NCBI GenBank assembly: GCA_039961635.1
Contig: JABRWB010000001.1
Span: forward strand, 33,172-97,171
From: a bacterium
Lineage (GTDB): Bacteria; 4484-113; JAGGVC01
DNA length: 64,000 bases
Direction: 5' to 3'
In this document: positions 16,503 through 25,057 of the stretch, piece by piece
Layout of the letters: each line of letters begins with the position of its first letter
Position numbering within the stretch: position 1 is the stretch's first letter
Program-made: the position numbers and the translations under genes
Notes under the pieces: generated by a model
Seen by the model: only the letters and a program-made list of their open reading frames with translations
What the model was told of the DNA's origin: nothing
Database searches by the model: none

Positions 16503-17302
16503 TGCTCGATAGCTTCGGCCGCGAAATTTACTACTTGAGGATTTCGGTCACCGACCGCTGCAACCTGCGCTGCCGGTATTGCATGCCGGAGGAGGGCGTT
16601 CCTCTCATGCCGCGTAAAGCGATGCTTTCGCTCGAAGAAATCGCGGAATTCGCGCGCTCCGCCGCGGACTTGGGATTCCACAAAGTTCGACTGACGGGGG
16701 GTGAACCGCTTGTAAGGTCAGGAATCGCAGCGCTTGTCTCGATGCTCGCAGGCATTACCGGAATTCGCGATCTATCTATGACGACGAATGGCGTTCTGCT
16801 TGCGCGATACGCGCGCGATCTCGCGCGCGCAGGATTGATGCGCGTGAACGTGAGCCTGGACGCTGTCGACCCGGAGCGCTTTTCGCACTTGACGCGCGGA
16901 GGCGACGTCCGTGCGGTTTTGGAAGGAATCGACGCGGCGCTAGATGCGGGTCTTTCGCCTGTGAAAATCAACTGCGTCGTTCAAAGCTCGCCTTACGAGG
17001 AGGACGCGCGCGCGGTCGCGAGATACGCGTACGACCGCGGTCTGGAAGTTCGCTTCATCAAAAGGATGAACCTTGAAGCGGGTGAATTTTCGAAGGTCGA
17101 AGGCGGCTCCGGAGGCGACTGCAGAACTTGCAGCAGGCTGCGCCTCGGGCCGGACGGCACGGTGCGCTCCTGCCTTTTTTCGGACGTCACGTTCGATGCA
17201 AAATCACTGGGCGCGCGCGAGGCGATTATGCGCGCGATCGAGGGCAAGCCGGAATCGGGGCGCAGGTGCGTCACCGCGTCGATGAGCATGATCGGAGGCT
17301 AA
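16502..17302 (+). CDS. moaA: Compact GTP 3',8-cyclase MoaA (copy 1)
   Basis: Radical SAM enzyme of the first step of molybdopterin synthesis. The N-terminal SAM cluster motif CNLRCRYCMPEEG and the GGEPLVR motif are intact. The second [4Fe-4S] site is visible as CRTCSRLRLGPDGTVRSC, and the C-terminus ends in the essential-type Gly-Gly (MIGG). The protein is only 266 residues, about 55-70 shorter than usual (copy 2: 326), because the segment between RFIKRMNL and the second cluster is nearly absent. Flanking sequence stays in frame, so this looks like a genuine compact form or clean in-frame deletion. Confidence 0.88.
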   Translation: MLDSFGREIYYLRISVTDRCNLRCRYCMPEEGVPLMPRKAMLSLEEIAEFARSAADLGFHKVRLTGGEPLVRSGIAALVSMLAGITGIRDLSMTTNGVLLARYARDLARAGLMRVNVSLDAVDPERFSHLTRGGDVRAVLEGIDAALDAGLSPVKINCVVQSSPYEEDARAVARYAYDRGLEVRFIKRMNLEAGEFSKVEGGSGGDCRTCSRLRLGPDGTVRSCLFSDVTFDAKSLGAREAIMRAIEGKPESGRRCVTASMSMIGG

Positions 17303-17303
17303 G

Positions 17304-17759
17304 ATGACAAAACTTTCGCACGTGGACGAAGGCGGCAAGGCGGCGATGGTGGACGTAAGCGGCAAGGAACCCCAGTTGAGGATCGCGCGCGCCACGGGGA
17401 AAATAAGCCTTGCGTCCTCGACGCTTCCTCTCATCGCGGAAAACGCAATCAAGAAGGGCGACGTGCTGTGTGTCGCGGAAATCGCGGGAATTCAGGCCGC
17501 AAAGCGCGCGTCTGAATTGATCCCGCTCTGCCATCCGCTTCGGCTGACCGATGTCAAGGTGAAGGCGTCGCCCGAATCTGACGGAGTGGTGGTGGAAACC
17601 GAAGTGCGATGCGTGGATCGGACGGGCGCGGAGATGGAAGCTCTGACCGCCGCAGCCGTCGCGCTTTTGACCGTCTACGACATGTGCAAGGCCGCGGACA
17701 AGAACATGCGCATCGGCGAAATCTCGCTCGTGGAGAAGTCAAAGCATGACATCGCGTGA
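17304..17759 (+). CDS. moaC: Cyclic pyranopterin monophosphate synthase MoaC
   Basis: Acts after MoaA to form cyclic pyranopterin monophosphate. The 151-residue length is standard. Motifs include MVDVSGKEPQLRIARATG, IPLCHPLRLTDV and the acidic DRTGAEMEALTAAAVALLTVYDM segment. The ATG is two bases after the moaA stop, with GGAGG embedded in the end of moaA. It overlaps the next gene by 14 bases. Confidence 0.95.
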   Translation: MTKLSHVDEGGKAAMVDVSGKEPQLRIARATGKISLASSTLPLIAENAIKKGDVLCVAEIAGIQAAKRASELIPLCHPLRLTDVKVKASPESDGVVVETEVRCVDRTGAEMEALTAAAVALLTVYDMCKAADKNMRIGEISLVEKSKHDIA

Positions 17760-18693
17760 ATTTGAAATACTGTCGGTCAATCTCTCGACCGAGAAGGGCA
17801 CAAGCAAGCATCCGGCAGGGGAAATCGAAATCGGCGCGGCCGGAGTGGTTGGCGACGCGCACGCGGGCGCGGGCGCGCGGCAGGTCAGCCTGCTCGCGAT
17901 CGAAAGCATCGAGCGCTTCGGGCGGGAAGAGGGGCGCGAGTTCTCGCCCGGCGAGTTCGCGGAAAACCTGACTACGCGCGGGTTTTTGTTCGGAGACGTC
18001 CGCGTGCTGGACGAGATTTCAATCGGCGACGTGCTTCTGGAAGTGACGCAAATCGGAAAGCCCTGCCATGGCGGCGGGGGCGCGATTTTCCGCGATGTAG
18101 GAAAGTGTGTGATGCCCAATGATGGTGTGTTCGCGCGCGTTGTGCGGACAGGCCGCGTCAGCGCGGGAGACCGCGGCGTTCACCTGCCGCGGCGATTGCG
18201 CATTTCCGTGATCACGGTAAGCGACCGCGCATCGCGCGGCGAGTACGTTGACAAAAGCGGCCCTGCCGTATGCGAGTTGCTTAAGAAGCATTTCGAGGTG
18301 GCTGGGTGGCGATGCGATATTGCAGCCGGGGTCGTACCCGACGACGCAAAGGATATCCGCGCGGCCCTGAACGAGGCGATTTCCATTGGTGCGGACGTCG
18401 TATTCGCGGTGGGCGGAACCGGGATAGGCCCGCGAGATGTAACACCAGAGGTTGTTGCTGAATTCATAGATAAGCCCATGACCGGCGTGGTTGATGCGAT
18501 GCGGGCGAAGTTCGGCGCGGGCAATCCGAACGCGCTGCTAAGCCGCGCCGTCGCGGGAGCGTCGGGCACGCGCCTGTTTTACGCGATTCCCGGAAGCCCC
18601 CGCGCCGCGACGGAGTACGCGTCTGAAATTCTCTGCACGCTCGAACATGCGATTTTCATGGTGCGCGGCGTGGATACACACGCCGAGTGTTGA
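17746..18693 (+). CDS. MOSC-MogA fusion protein
   Basis: A 315-residue fusion. Residues 1 to about 145 form a MOSC domain (GVVGDAHAGAGARQVSLLAIESI, FAENLTTRG, VLLEVTQIGKPCHGG), the fold that binds molybdenum cofactor or moves sulfur. Residues from about 150 form a MogA/MoaB molybdopterin adenylyltransferase (ISVITVSDRASRGEYVDKSG, VFAVGGTGIGPRDVTPE, ALLSRAVAGASG, AIPGSPRA). It would activate molybdopterin before MoeA. The start ATG lies inside the moaC end behind GGAG. In the second cofactor operon the same MogA domain is fused to MoaC instead. Confidence 0.9.
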   Translation: MTSREFEILSVNLSTEKGTSKHPAGEIEIGAAGVVGDAHAGAGARQVSLLAIESIERFGREEGREFSPGEFAENLTTRGFLFGDVRVLDEISIGDVLLEVTQIGKPCHGGGGAIFRDVGKCVMPNDGVFARVVRTGRVSAGDRGVHLPRRLRISVITVSDRASRGEYVDKSGPAVCELLKKHFEVAGWRCDIAAGVVPDDAKDIRAALNEAISIGADVVFAVGGTGIGPRDVTPEVVAEFIDKPMTGVVDAMRAKFGAGNPNALLSRAVAGASGTRLFYAIPGSPRAATEYASEILCTLEHAIFMVRGVDTHAEC

Positions 18694-18712
18694 TGTAAAA
18701 GGATGTGCATTT

Positions 18713-19735
18713 ATGGTAAACCGGAATTTAAGTATTGTGTTGGCGTTTCTTTTCCAGGCGGCGATGGCGCTTGCAACGTCTTGCCCCGCGCCAGAAAAGG
18801 AATCCCCCCCGCCCAAGCAACCGCAAGCGGCGATGCCAGCTGACGAGCTTTCCGGGAGATTAACGATTTTTCATGCGGGAAGCCTCTCGGTGCCGCTCGC
18901 CGAAGTTTCGAAGGCGTTCGAAGCGAAGCATCCAAAGGTTAAGGTGCTCGCCGAAGCAGCGGGAAGCCGCGACACCGCGCGCAAAGTCAGCGATCTGGGA
19001 CAGACCTGCGACATAGTCGCCTGCGCGGATTACGAGGTCATAGACGAGCTGCTCATTCCCGATCACGCATCGTTCAACATAAGATTCGCTCGAAACAGGA
19101 TAATTATCGCCTATACCGACAAATCGCTTCGCGCGCAGGAGTTGACGACCACCAACTGGCACGAGCTGCTACTTTTGGACGAAGTAAAATTCGGCCGCGC
19201 CGACCCGGACCGCGATCCATGCGGATATCGCACGCTCATGGTTTTCCAGCTCGCGGAAAAGCTATACGCGAAACCGGGGCTCGCCGACGCGCTCACGAAA
19301 AAGGACGGGGATAAATACATAAGGCCCAAGGAGACCGACCTGCTTGCGCTCTTGGAATCCGGCGAGATCGACTACCTTTTCATTTACTACTCGGTGGCCG
19401 TCCAGCATAATCTTAAATACCTCGATCTCCCCGGCGAGGTGAACCTGGGAGATGTGGATCGCTCGCAGGAATACAAATCCGCTTCCGTCGAGGTCGTCGG
19501 AAAATCCCCGGGCGAATTCACGACTCTTTACGGCGCGCCGATTGTTTATGCCGTGACGATTCCCAAAAACTCTTCAAATCCAAGGGCTGCCGCAGCTTAT
19601 CTCGAATTCCTGCTGTCGCCAGAAGGGGGGGCGATCATCGAAAAATGCGGGCAGCCGCCGATTTCGCCCGCAGTGTGCGCGCAGTACGAGGCGCTGCCTG
19701 AATCCCTGAAGCCGCTTTGCATCGCGGCCGAATGA
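18713..19735 (+). CDS. wtpA: Tungstate/molybdate ABC transporter substrate-binding protein WtpA
   Basis: Periplasmic oxyanion receptor of the WtpA family. The 340-residue precursor has an N-terminal signal with a lipobox-like LATSC (Cys about residue 24), suggesting a lipoprotein. Family motifs follow: LTIFHAGSLSVPLAEVSKAF, EAAGSRDTARKV, DIVACADYEVIDELLIP and RADPDRDPCGYRTLM. WtpA proteins often bind tungstate very tightly, so the FDH may be a tungstoenzyme; that is an inference. ATG 18713 follows AAAAGGATG. The stop overlaps fdhD by ATGA, an unusual splitting of wtpA from wtpBC by fdhD. Confidence 0.92.
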   Translation: MVNRNLSIVLAFLFQAAMALATSCPAPEKESPPPKQPQAAMPADELSGRLTIFHAGSLSVPLAEVSKAFEAKHPKVKVLAEAAGSRDTARKVSDLGQTCDIVACADYEVIDELLIPDHASFNIRFARNRIIIAYTDKSLRAQELTTTNWHELLLLDEVKFGRADPDRDPCGYRTLMVFQLAEKLYAKPGLADALTKKDGDKYIRPKETDLLALLESGEIDYLFIYYSVAVQHNLKYLDLPGEVNLGDVDRSQEYKSASVEVVGKSPGEFTTLYGAPIVYAVTIPKNSSNPRAAAAYLEFLLSPEGGAIIEKCGQPPISPAVCAQYEALPESLKPLCIAAE

Positions 19736-20544
19736 ACATGACCAAAGAAAGCGAAAATCCGACTATTTCATTGCCTGCCCTCAGATTCGGCGACTCGGCG
19801 CAGCCCATCGCCATCGACGAGCGGGTGATAGTGGAAAGGCTTTTCCGCATCATGCTCAACGGAGAGGAGTACGCGGCGGCAAGCATCCTTCCGGGCATGG
19901 AAAGGGAATTCGTTTACGGATTTCTTTATACTTCCGGAGCGATTTCCCGAGCAGAAGATGTGACCGATTTGCAGATTGCAGGGGATGGGGCTGCCGCGTT
20001 TGTCAGTACCGACGGGAAGACATTCGACGAATACCTTTACAAAGCCAGACTGCCTTTAACTCCGGGAACCGCTTGCGGAGCCGAGCCGCAGGCGATTTCC
20101 ACAGCGGGATTGCCGGCGCTCGTATCCGATTTACGCGTACGGCCCAGCGACATACTCGATGCGCTGAAAACAGTGAGGGCGGAATCCGCCTTGTTTCGGG
20201 AAACGGGGGGGGTGCACAGCGTCGCACTGTTCGATTCAGACGGGCGGCTTGTCGCGCGTGCGGACGACGTAGGCAGGCACAACGCATTCGACAAGATCGC
20301 GGGAGCATGCCTGCTTTGCAAGCTAAATCCTTCGGCGCTGTTCGCGGTGACGACGGGGAGATTGTCTTCCGAAATAGTCGGAAAATGCTGGCGGCTTGGA
20401 GTTCCCCTGCTCGTCTCTCCGTCGTGCGCGACGTCCCGCGCCATTGAAATCGCGGCACTTGCGAATATTGCACTTTGCGGATTCGCGCGCGGCCGCAGGC
20501 TGGCCGTTTACAGCGCCGATTGGCGGATAGGAGGGCGAGAATGA
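19732..20544 (+). CDS. fdhD: FdhD sulfurtransferase for formate dehydrogenase
   Basis: Transfers sulfur to the bis-MGD cofactor of formate dehydrogenase. The 270-residue protein has the family motifs FRETGGVHSVALFDSDG, ADDVGRHNAFDKIAGA and TTGRLSSEIVGKC. The flexible loop where E. coli FdhD carries CxxC has a single Cys (GTACGAEPQ), a common variation. The gene overlaps wtpA by four bases and wtpB by four bases, so it is translationally embedded between transporter genes, linking metal supply to FDH activation. Confidence 0.92.
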   Translation: MNMTKESENPTISLPALRFGDSAQPIAIDERVIVERLFRIMLNGEEYAAASILPGMEREFVYGFLYTSGAISRAEDVTDLQIAGDGAAAFVSTDGKTFDEYLYKARLPLTPGTACGAEPQAISTAGLPALVSDLRVRPSDILDALKTVRAESALFRETGGVHSVALFDSDGRLVARADDVGRHNAFDKIAGACLLCKLNPSALFAVTTGRLSSEIVGKCWRLGVPLLVSPSCATSRAIEIAALANIALCGFARGRRLAVYSADWRIGGRE

Positions 20545-21341
20545 CAATCGGCTTGCGCAAAATATCGGGATTTGAACTTGCGGTCGAATTCGCGGGCGCG
20601 CTGCTTATCTTATTCATCGCAGCGCCGCTTGTCCGGCTTGTATTGGGAATATCCGCGGGCGGGATTGCCGATATTTTCCGCGACCGCGAGCTTTGGACTT
20701 CCATCGCTCTGACATTCAGGTGTGCGGCCGCGGCCGCAATTCTCGGCATTCTGTTCGGAGTTCCTCTTGCATACGTGCTCGCGCGTTCGCGCTTCCGATG
20801 CTCCTCGCTTATACAGGGCATCGTTGATTTGCCCGTCATGGTTCCGCATTCCGCTGCGGGAATCGCGCTTCTTGGAGTGCTGGGGAGGCATTCGCTGGCG
20901 CAAAAGGCCGCCGCGCCGCTGGGTATCGAATTCGCCGGAACCGAGGCGGGAATCGCGCTCGCGATGACATTCGTCTCCGTCCCGTTTCTGGTGAACGCGG
21001 CGCGAGCCGGATTCGAGGCCGTTCCGGTGCGGCTTGAGAACGCGGCCCGCTCGCTCGGCGCGGCGCCTGCGCGAGTTTTCTTCTCGATTTCCCTTCCCCT
21101 CGCGTGGCGCTCGATTCTGGGCGGCGCGGCTTTGATGTGGGGGCGCGGAATAAGCGAATTCGGCGCGGTGATAATAATCGCTTACCATCCTGCCACCGCA
21201 CCGGTGCTGGTGTTCCAGCGCTTCAGCGACTTCGGGCTGAACGCGTCGCGCAGCGCGGCAGCAGTGCTCGTTGTCGCGGCGCTGGCCGTGTTCGCGATTC
21301 TACGCGCAATCGGCCGAGCCAATGGAGGCGAGCCGCGATGA
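20541..21341 (+). CDS. wtpB: Tungstate/molybdate ABC transporter permease WtpB
   Basis: Inner-membrane permease of 266 residues with about six helices and the coupling EAA-type loop (NAARSLGAAPARVFFSISLP). The pattern DLPVMVPHSAAGIALLGVLG and WGRGISEFGAV is typical of WtpB/ModB permeases. It pairs with WtpA and WtpC to import tungstate or molybdate. ATG 20541 follows GGAGGGCGAG and overlaps fdhD; the stop overlaps wtpC (ATGA). Confidence 0.92.
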   Translation: MTIGLRKISGFELAVEFAGALLILFIAAPLVRLVLGISAGGIADIFRDRELWTSIALTFRCAAAAAILGILFGVPLAYVLARSRFRCSSLIQGIVDLPVMVPHSAAGIALLGVLGRHSLAQKAAAPLGIEFAGTEAGIALAMTFVSVPFLVNAARAGFEAVPVRLENAARSLGAAPARVFFSISLPLAWRSILGGAALMWGRGISEFGAVIIIAYHPATAPVLVFQRFSDFGLNASRSAAAVLVVAALAVFAILRAIGRANGGEPR

Positions 21342-22378
21342 CGCTGGAGTTGCGGAATGTAACGAAGCGGCTCGGCGGGTTCGAGCTGCGGGATTTCTCG
21401 CTGACTGTCGGGGAGGGGGAGTACTTCGTGCTTCTCGGCCCGTCCGGCGTGGGTAAATCGGTGTTGCTGGAAACGATTGCGGGACTGCTGCCTCCCGACT
21501 CGGGACGGATTCTTTGGAAAGGCACTGACGTAACCGGACTTCCGCCGAATTCGCGCGGATTTGCCGTCGTCTATCAGGATTACGCGCTTTTTCCGCACAT
21601 GTGCGTTCGGGCGAACATCGAGTTCGGGCCGAGGGCGAATGGTCTGCGAAGGCATGAAATCGCCGAGCGCGCAAGGCACGCTGCGGAACTGGCGGGAATT
21701 GCGCCGCTTCTCGAACGGATGCCCGGAACACTTTCGGGAGGTGAAGCCCAGCGCGTCGCGCTGGCGCGCGCTGTCGCGGTATCGCCGGAATTGCTGCTTT
21801 TGGACGAGCCGCTTTCGGCGGTGGACATGCGCCTTCGGCGCGAGCTGCGCAGGGAACTAAAAAAAATCCACCTGACCACCGGCAGGACGTTCCTGCATGT
21901 CACGCACGACGTGGACGAGGCGATGGAGCTTGGAGACAGAATCGGCGTATTGCTGGACGGCAAATTGCGCGCGGTTGACGCGCCTGCGGATGCGTTCCGG
22001 TCGCCGAAGGATCCAACCGTTGCGGAATTTCTCGGCATGCGCAATGTGATAGCGGTAGAAAGCCTCGATGAGGAATATTGCCTCGCGGCGGGACTGCGAA
22101 TTCATATCGGCAAGCGGAATGTATCATTCAGCCATATCTGGATCAGGCCGGAAGAAATAATCCTGTCGAGAGTGCCCTTTGAATCGAGCGCTCGCAATCA
22201 AATCGCGTGCAGGGTTGCGGAATGGTCTCCTACGGGAACACTGGTGGCCGTGCAGCTTCGGGCCGGCAGGCTGGAATTGCGCGCGCTGATAACCTATGGG
22301 GCATTTGATGAATTGGCAATCGAAGCCGGAAACAACCTATATGCCACATTCAAAAGCTCATCGGTGGTATGTTTTTAG
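21338..22378 (+). CDS. wtpC: Tungstate/molybdate ABC transporter ATP-binding protein WtpC
   Basis: ATPase of the Wtp importer, 346 residues. Walker A is GPSGVGKSVL, the Q-loop is VYQDYALFPHM, the signature is LSGGEAQRVALARA, Walker B is LLLLDEPLSAVD and the H-loop His is in HVTHDVDEA. The C-terminal part (from about residue 230) resembles the regulatory TOBE/MOP-like extension of ModC/WtpC. ATG 21338 lies in an ATGA overlap with wtpB. It is the last gene of the operon beginning with fdnG. The 180 bases to the next convergent gene show no clear terminator. Confidence 0.92.
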   Translation: MTLELRNVTKRLGGFELRDFSLTVGEGEYFVLLGPSGVGKSVLLETIAGLLPPDSGRILWKGTDVTGLPPNSRGFAVVYQDYALFPHMCVRANIEFGPRANGLRRHEIAERARHAAELAGIAPLLERMPGTLSGGEAQRVALARAVAVSPELLLLDEPLSAVDMRLRRELRRELKKIHLTTGRTFLHVTHDVDEAMELGDRIGVLLDGKLRAVDAPADAFRSPKDPTVAEFLGMRNVIAVESLDEEYCLAAGLRIHIGKRNVSFSHIWIRPEEIILSRVPFESSARNQIACRVAEWSPTGTLVAVQLRAGRLELRALITYGAFDELAIEAGNNLYATFKSSSVVCF

Positions 22379-22558
22379 ACAAAAAGCTCAAATATCGCGC
22401 GGAAAGCCGAATGAGACATTATTGGGAAAAGTTCCGCTCCAGTTGTGACCGCCAAAGCTATTGTACAACCGGGAAAGGCTGTCATTAGTTTCATCCCCGA
22501 TCACTCTCCGGCGTTTTGCAGCCATCTTGACGATTTCGAACGACAACCTACCCGACTT

Positions 22559-23305
22559 TCAAGGAAGCAGAAGCTTAACCGCCGATGCGAGCATTACCGC
22601 GGCAAGCAACAGCCGCAAGGTTTTCACACCCGCCACTTTTGCGCCGAATCTTGCTCCCAAAATCGCTCCCAGCATTGCAAACGGAAGAAGCGGCCAAAAT
22701 GTGCCGAAATCAAGCCTGGAAGCGAATACGCGCCCCAACAAACCCGCCATTGAATTGACGACGATGAAAACGGAGGATATGGCCGCCGCCTGATTTACCC
22801 GCGCCCAGCATGTGAGAACAAGCAGGGGACTAAGAAAAATTCCTCCGCCTATGCCGATTATGCCCGAAATCAAGCCGACAACTCCCGCGGACGCCGTTAA
22901 AACCGGCCAACGCACCGGTTTCAATATGTCTTCCCCACCGAAATAATGGAGAAAGGCGATTCGAAAGGCGGCGAAAGCAAGCGCCGCCCCCAAAAGCAGC
23001 TCCAAATGGCCGGTTTGAACATCGAGCCATCCTCCGATTAATGCGAAGGGGAACGATGCCGCCAGAACGGGCAATAGTAGCGATGCTTTCAAGTTCCCGG
23101 ATTTGATGTAAGTGAGGGCAGCCACGCCCGCCACCAATATATTCAAAACGAGCGAGGCTGTTGCGGCCTGGTTGACCGGAACGGACAACAACGCCATTAC
23201 GGCCAAGTACGCCGATGCTCCTCCGTGGCCGACGGAGGAATACAGCGCGGCCGCAACAAAAACCAGCGCCGCCAGCAAAAATAGGTTGAATCCTGTTAAT
23301 TCCAC
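22559..23305 (-). CDS. TauE/SafE-family anion exporter
   Basis: Predicted sulfite/organosulfonate exporter family membrane protein (248 residues, about eight helices). The N-terminal helix has the family motif YSSVGHGGASAYLAVMALL and the second repeat has SGIIGIGGGIFLSPLLVL. GTG 23305, after AAGAAG, starts just before the first helix. A GTG at 23353 would add 16 charged residues and overlap the MOSC gene. As last gene of the second cofactor operon it may export sulfite or a sulfur oxyanion generated near the TtrAB-like enzyme; that role is inferred only from context. Confidence 0.82.
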   Translation of the reverse strand: MELTGFNLFLLAALVFVAAALYSSVGHGGASAYLAVMALLSVPVNQAATASLVLNILVAGVAALTYIKSGNLKASLLLPVLAASFPFALIGGWLDVQTGHLELLLGAALAFAAFRIAFLHYFGGEDILKPVRWPVLTASAGVVGLISGIIGIGGGIFLSPLLVLTCWARVNQAAAISSVFIVVNSMAGLLGRVFASRLDFGTFWPLLPFAMLGAILGARFGAKVAGVKTLRLLLAAVMLASAVKLLLP

Positions 23306-23324
23306 TTTGAATCGCTTCTTTATG

Positions 23325-23813
23325 TCATTCGGGTCGATGTGACGACTCCGCACTTCTTATGAAAACCGCATCACCCTTGCGCACAATTCCGCCGCTTAGA
23401 ACGCGGGCGAATATTCCCTCTCGCGGCATCACGCAATCGCCCGCCTGTCTGAATATCTCGCATCGCGAATGGCATTCCTTTCCAATTTGCGTCACTTCCA
23501 ATTCCGCGTCGCCTATCCTCAACCTGTCTCCTATTTGCAAACCCGGCAGGTCTATGTCCTCGGTCGTTATGTTCTCGGCGAAATCGCCCGGTCCGACTTC
23601 CAACCCCATTTTGCGTATCTTATCAATGCTCTCAACGGCCAAAAAGCTTACTTGCCGGTTCCAGTCTGCCGCATGGGCGTCGCCTTCTATGCCCCAATCC
23701 GGCACCAGCAACGCCCAATCCACGTTGCGTTTTCGCGTTCCCTTCCTCTCGCTAATCGAAACCGCAACCACTTTGCCTTGCCGATTTTCTTTTCGATTCA
23801 TATTTAGTTCCAT
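23325..23813 (-). CDS. Stand-alone MOSC domain protein (copy 1)
   Basis: A 162-residue MOSC-domain protein with VPDWGIEGDAHAADWNRQVS, VGPGDFAENITTEDI and ELEVTQIGKECHSRCEIFRQ; the Cys in GKECHSRC is the usual conserved position. MOSC domains bind molybdenum cofactor or carry persulfide. The ATG at 23813 overlaps the end of moeA by ten bases. Its counterpart in the first operon is fused to MogA (17746-18693). Confidence 0.85.
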   Translation of the reverse strand: MELNMNRKENRQGKVVAVSISERKGTRKRNVDWALLVPDWGIEGDAHAADWNRQVSFLAVESIDKIRKMGLEVGPGDFAENITTEDIDLPGLQIGDRLRIGDAELEVTQIGKECHSRCEIFRQAGDCVMPREGIFARVLSGGIVRKGDAVFIRSAESSHRPE

Positions 23814-25057
23814 GGCAACCACTCGATTTCCACAACCTCGCCCTCCTGCAGAATGTCGCGCTCCCGTGGAAAAGCAATCAGGCAGTTCGCTTGAAACAGC
23901 CCGCGCAGCAAATGCGAATCGCGTCCAGCCATGGGCCGCACTTCAATTCCGTTTTCGGAGTACCCCGCGATTCCGCGGACAAATTCCAGTCTTTGGGCCT
24001 GCCTGGCGATGCCGCCGGTCAACCGTGCAAAGCCGCGGCGGTGCGACTTAGGGATTGCTCCGGTTAGACGCTCGATCGCGGGACAGACCAGCTTAACGAA
24101 TGACAGCAATGCAGCAACGGGGTTGCCGGGCAGTCCGAAAAACAGCCCCGTGTTGCCATCACTGCACCGATAGGTCGCGAACAACGTCGGCTTGCCCGGC
24201 TTTATGGCGACGCCGTGGAACACGATGCGCATTCCGAGCCGCATGCAGGCTTCCCGCACGAAATCCCTGTCTCCAGCCGAAACTCCGCCCGCGCTAAGAA
24301 TAATTTGCGAAGTATCCGTAAATCCGTTGATTTTTTCCACTATCTCGCTTAAGTCGTCCTTGCAGTGAAACGCATGCTCCAATTTCAATCCCAGCAATTG
24401 CACCGCCGCCTCGAGCGCAGCCAAATTGGAGTCATAAATTTGCCCTGCGGCGATCGGTGCGCCGGGCAGGACGACCTCATCGCCCGTGGCCAGCAACGAA
24501 ACTCGCGGCACGCAAGTTGCAACCGCATGAGCCAATCCTTGGGCCGCGTGCAGCGCAATCAACGGCGGATCCAGTTTCGAGCCGGCTTCCGCAATCATCT
24601 CCCCTTTGCGGCAGTCCCCGCCTTTGAGCCTGATGTTTTCCCCCGGCCGCGCCGGATTACGCAGCACTACGAAATCATCCGATTCTTCAACATCTTCGCG
24701 CATGATCACGGCTTCGACGCCGGAGGATACGGCGGTGCCTGTCATAAGCTTGATGCAAGTCCTCGGTTGCAGATCACCTTCGACGGTTGCTCCAGCGTGA
24801 GCGACTCCGGCGATTTTGAGCGTTACCGGATTCTTCGGCGACGCCCCTTGCGCGTCCGACAGGCGCAATCCGAATCCATCCACGGAAGAGCAATCGAACC
24901 GGGGCAAATCCGCGGAGGCGAACAACGGTTCCGCGAGGAAACGTCCTTGCGCCATTTCAAGCGGAACCTCTTCGGCAGGCAAACGCGTGCATTGATCGAG
25001 GATCGCCGCCAGGGCTTCTTCATAGCTAATCAACGGAATTCGTCTCTCCGGAGCCAT
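23804..25057 (-). CDS. moeA: Molybdopterin molybdenumtransferase MoeA (copy 2)
   Basis: Second MoeA, 417 residues, diverged from the copy at 15291. Motifs: ADLPRFDCSSVDGFGLRL, MTGTAVSSGVEAVIMRED, GENIRLKGGDCRKGEMI, LATGDEVVLPG, ILSAGGVSAGDRDFV and GLPGNPVAALLSF. ATG 25057 follows GGAAGG; the frame is open to 25093, but that extension lacks family similarity. It overlaps the moaC-mogA fusion upstream and the MOSC gene downstream, so the operon is tightly coupled. Two MoeA proteins in one organism can reflect separate Mo and W insertion. Confidence 0.93.
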   Translation of the reverse strand: MAPERRIPLISYEEALAAILDQCTRLPAEEVPLEMAQGRFLAEPLFASADLPRFDCSSVDGFGLRLSDAQGASPKNPVTLKIAGVAHAGATVEGDLQPRTCIKLMTGTAVSSGVEAVIMREDVEESDDFVVLRNPARPGENIRLKGGDCRKGEMIAEAGSKLDPPLIALHAAQGLAHAVATCVPRVSLLATGDEVVLPGAPIAAGQIYDSNLAALEAAVQLLGLKLEHAFHCKDDLSEIVEKINGFTDTSQIILSAGGVSAGDRDFVREACMRLGMRIVFHGVAIKPGKPTLFATYRCSDGNTGLFFGLPGNPVAALLSFVKLVCPAIERLTGAIPKSHRRGFARLTGGIARQAQRLEFVRGIAGYSENGIEVRPMAGRDSHLLRGLFQANCLIAFPRERDILQEGEVVEIEWLPWN

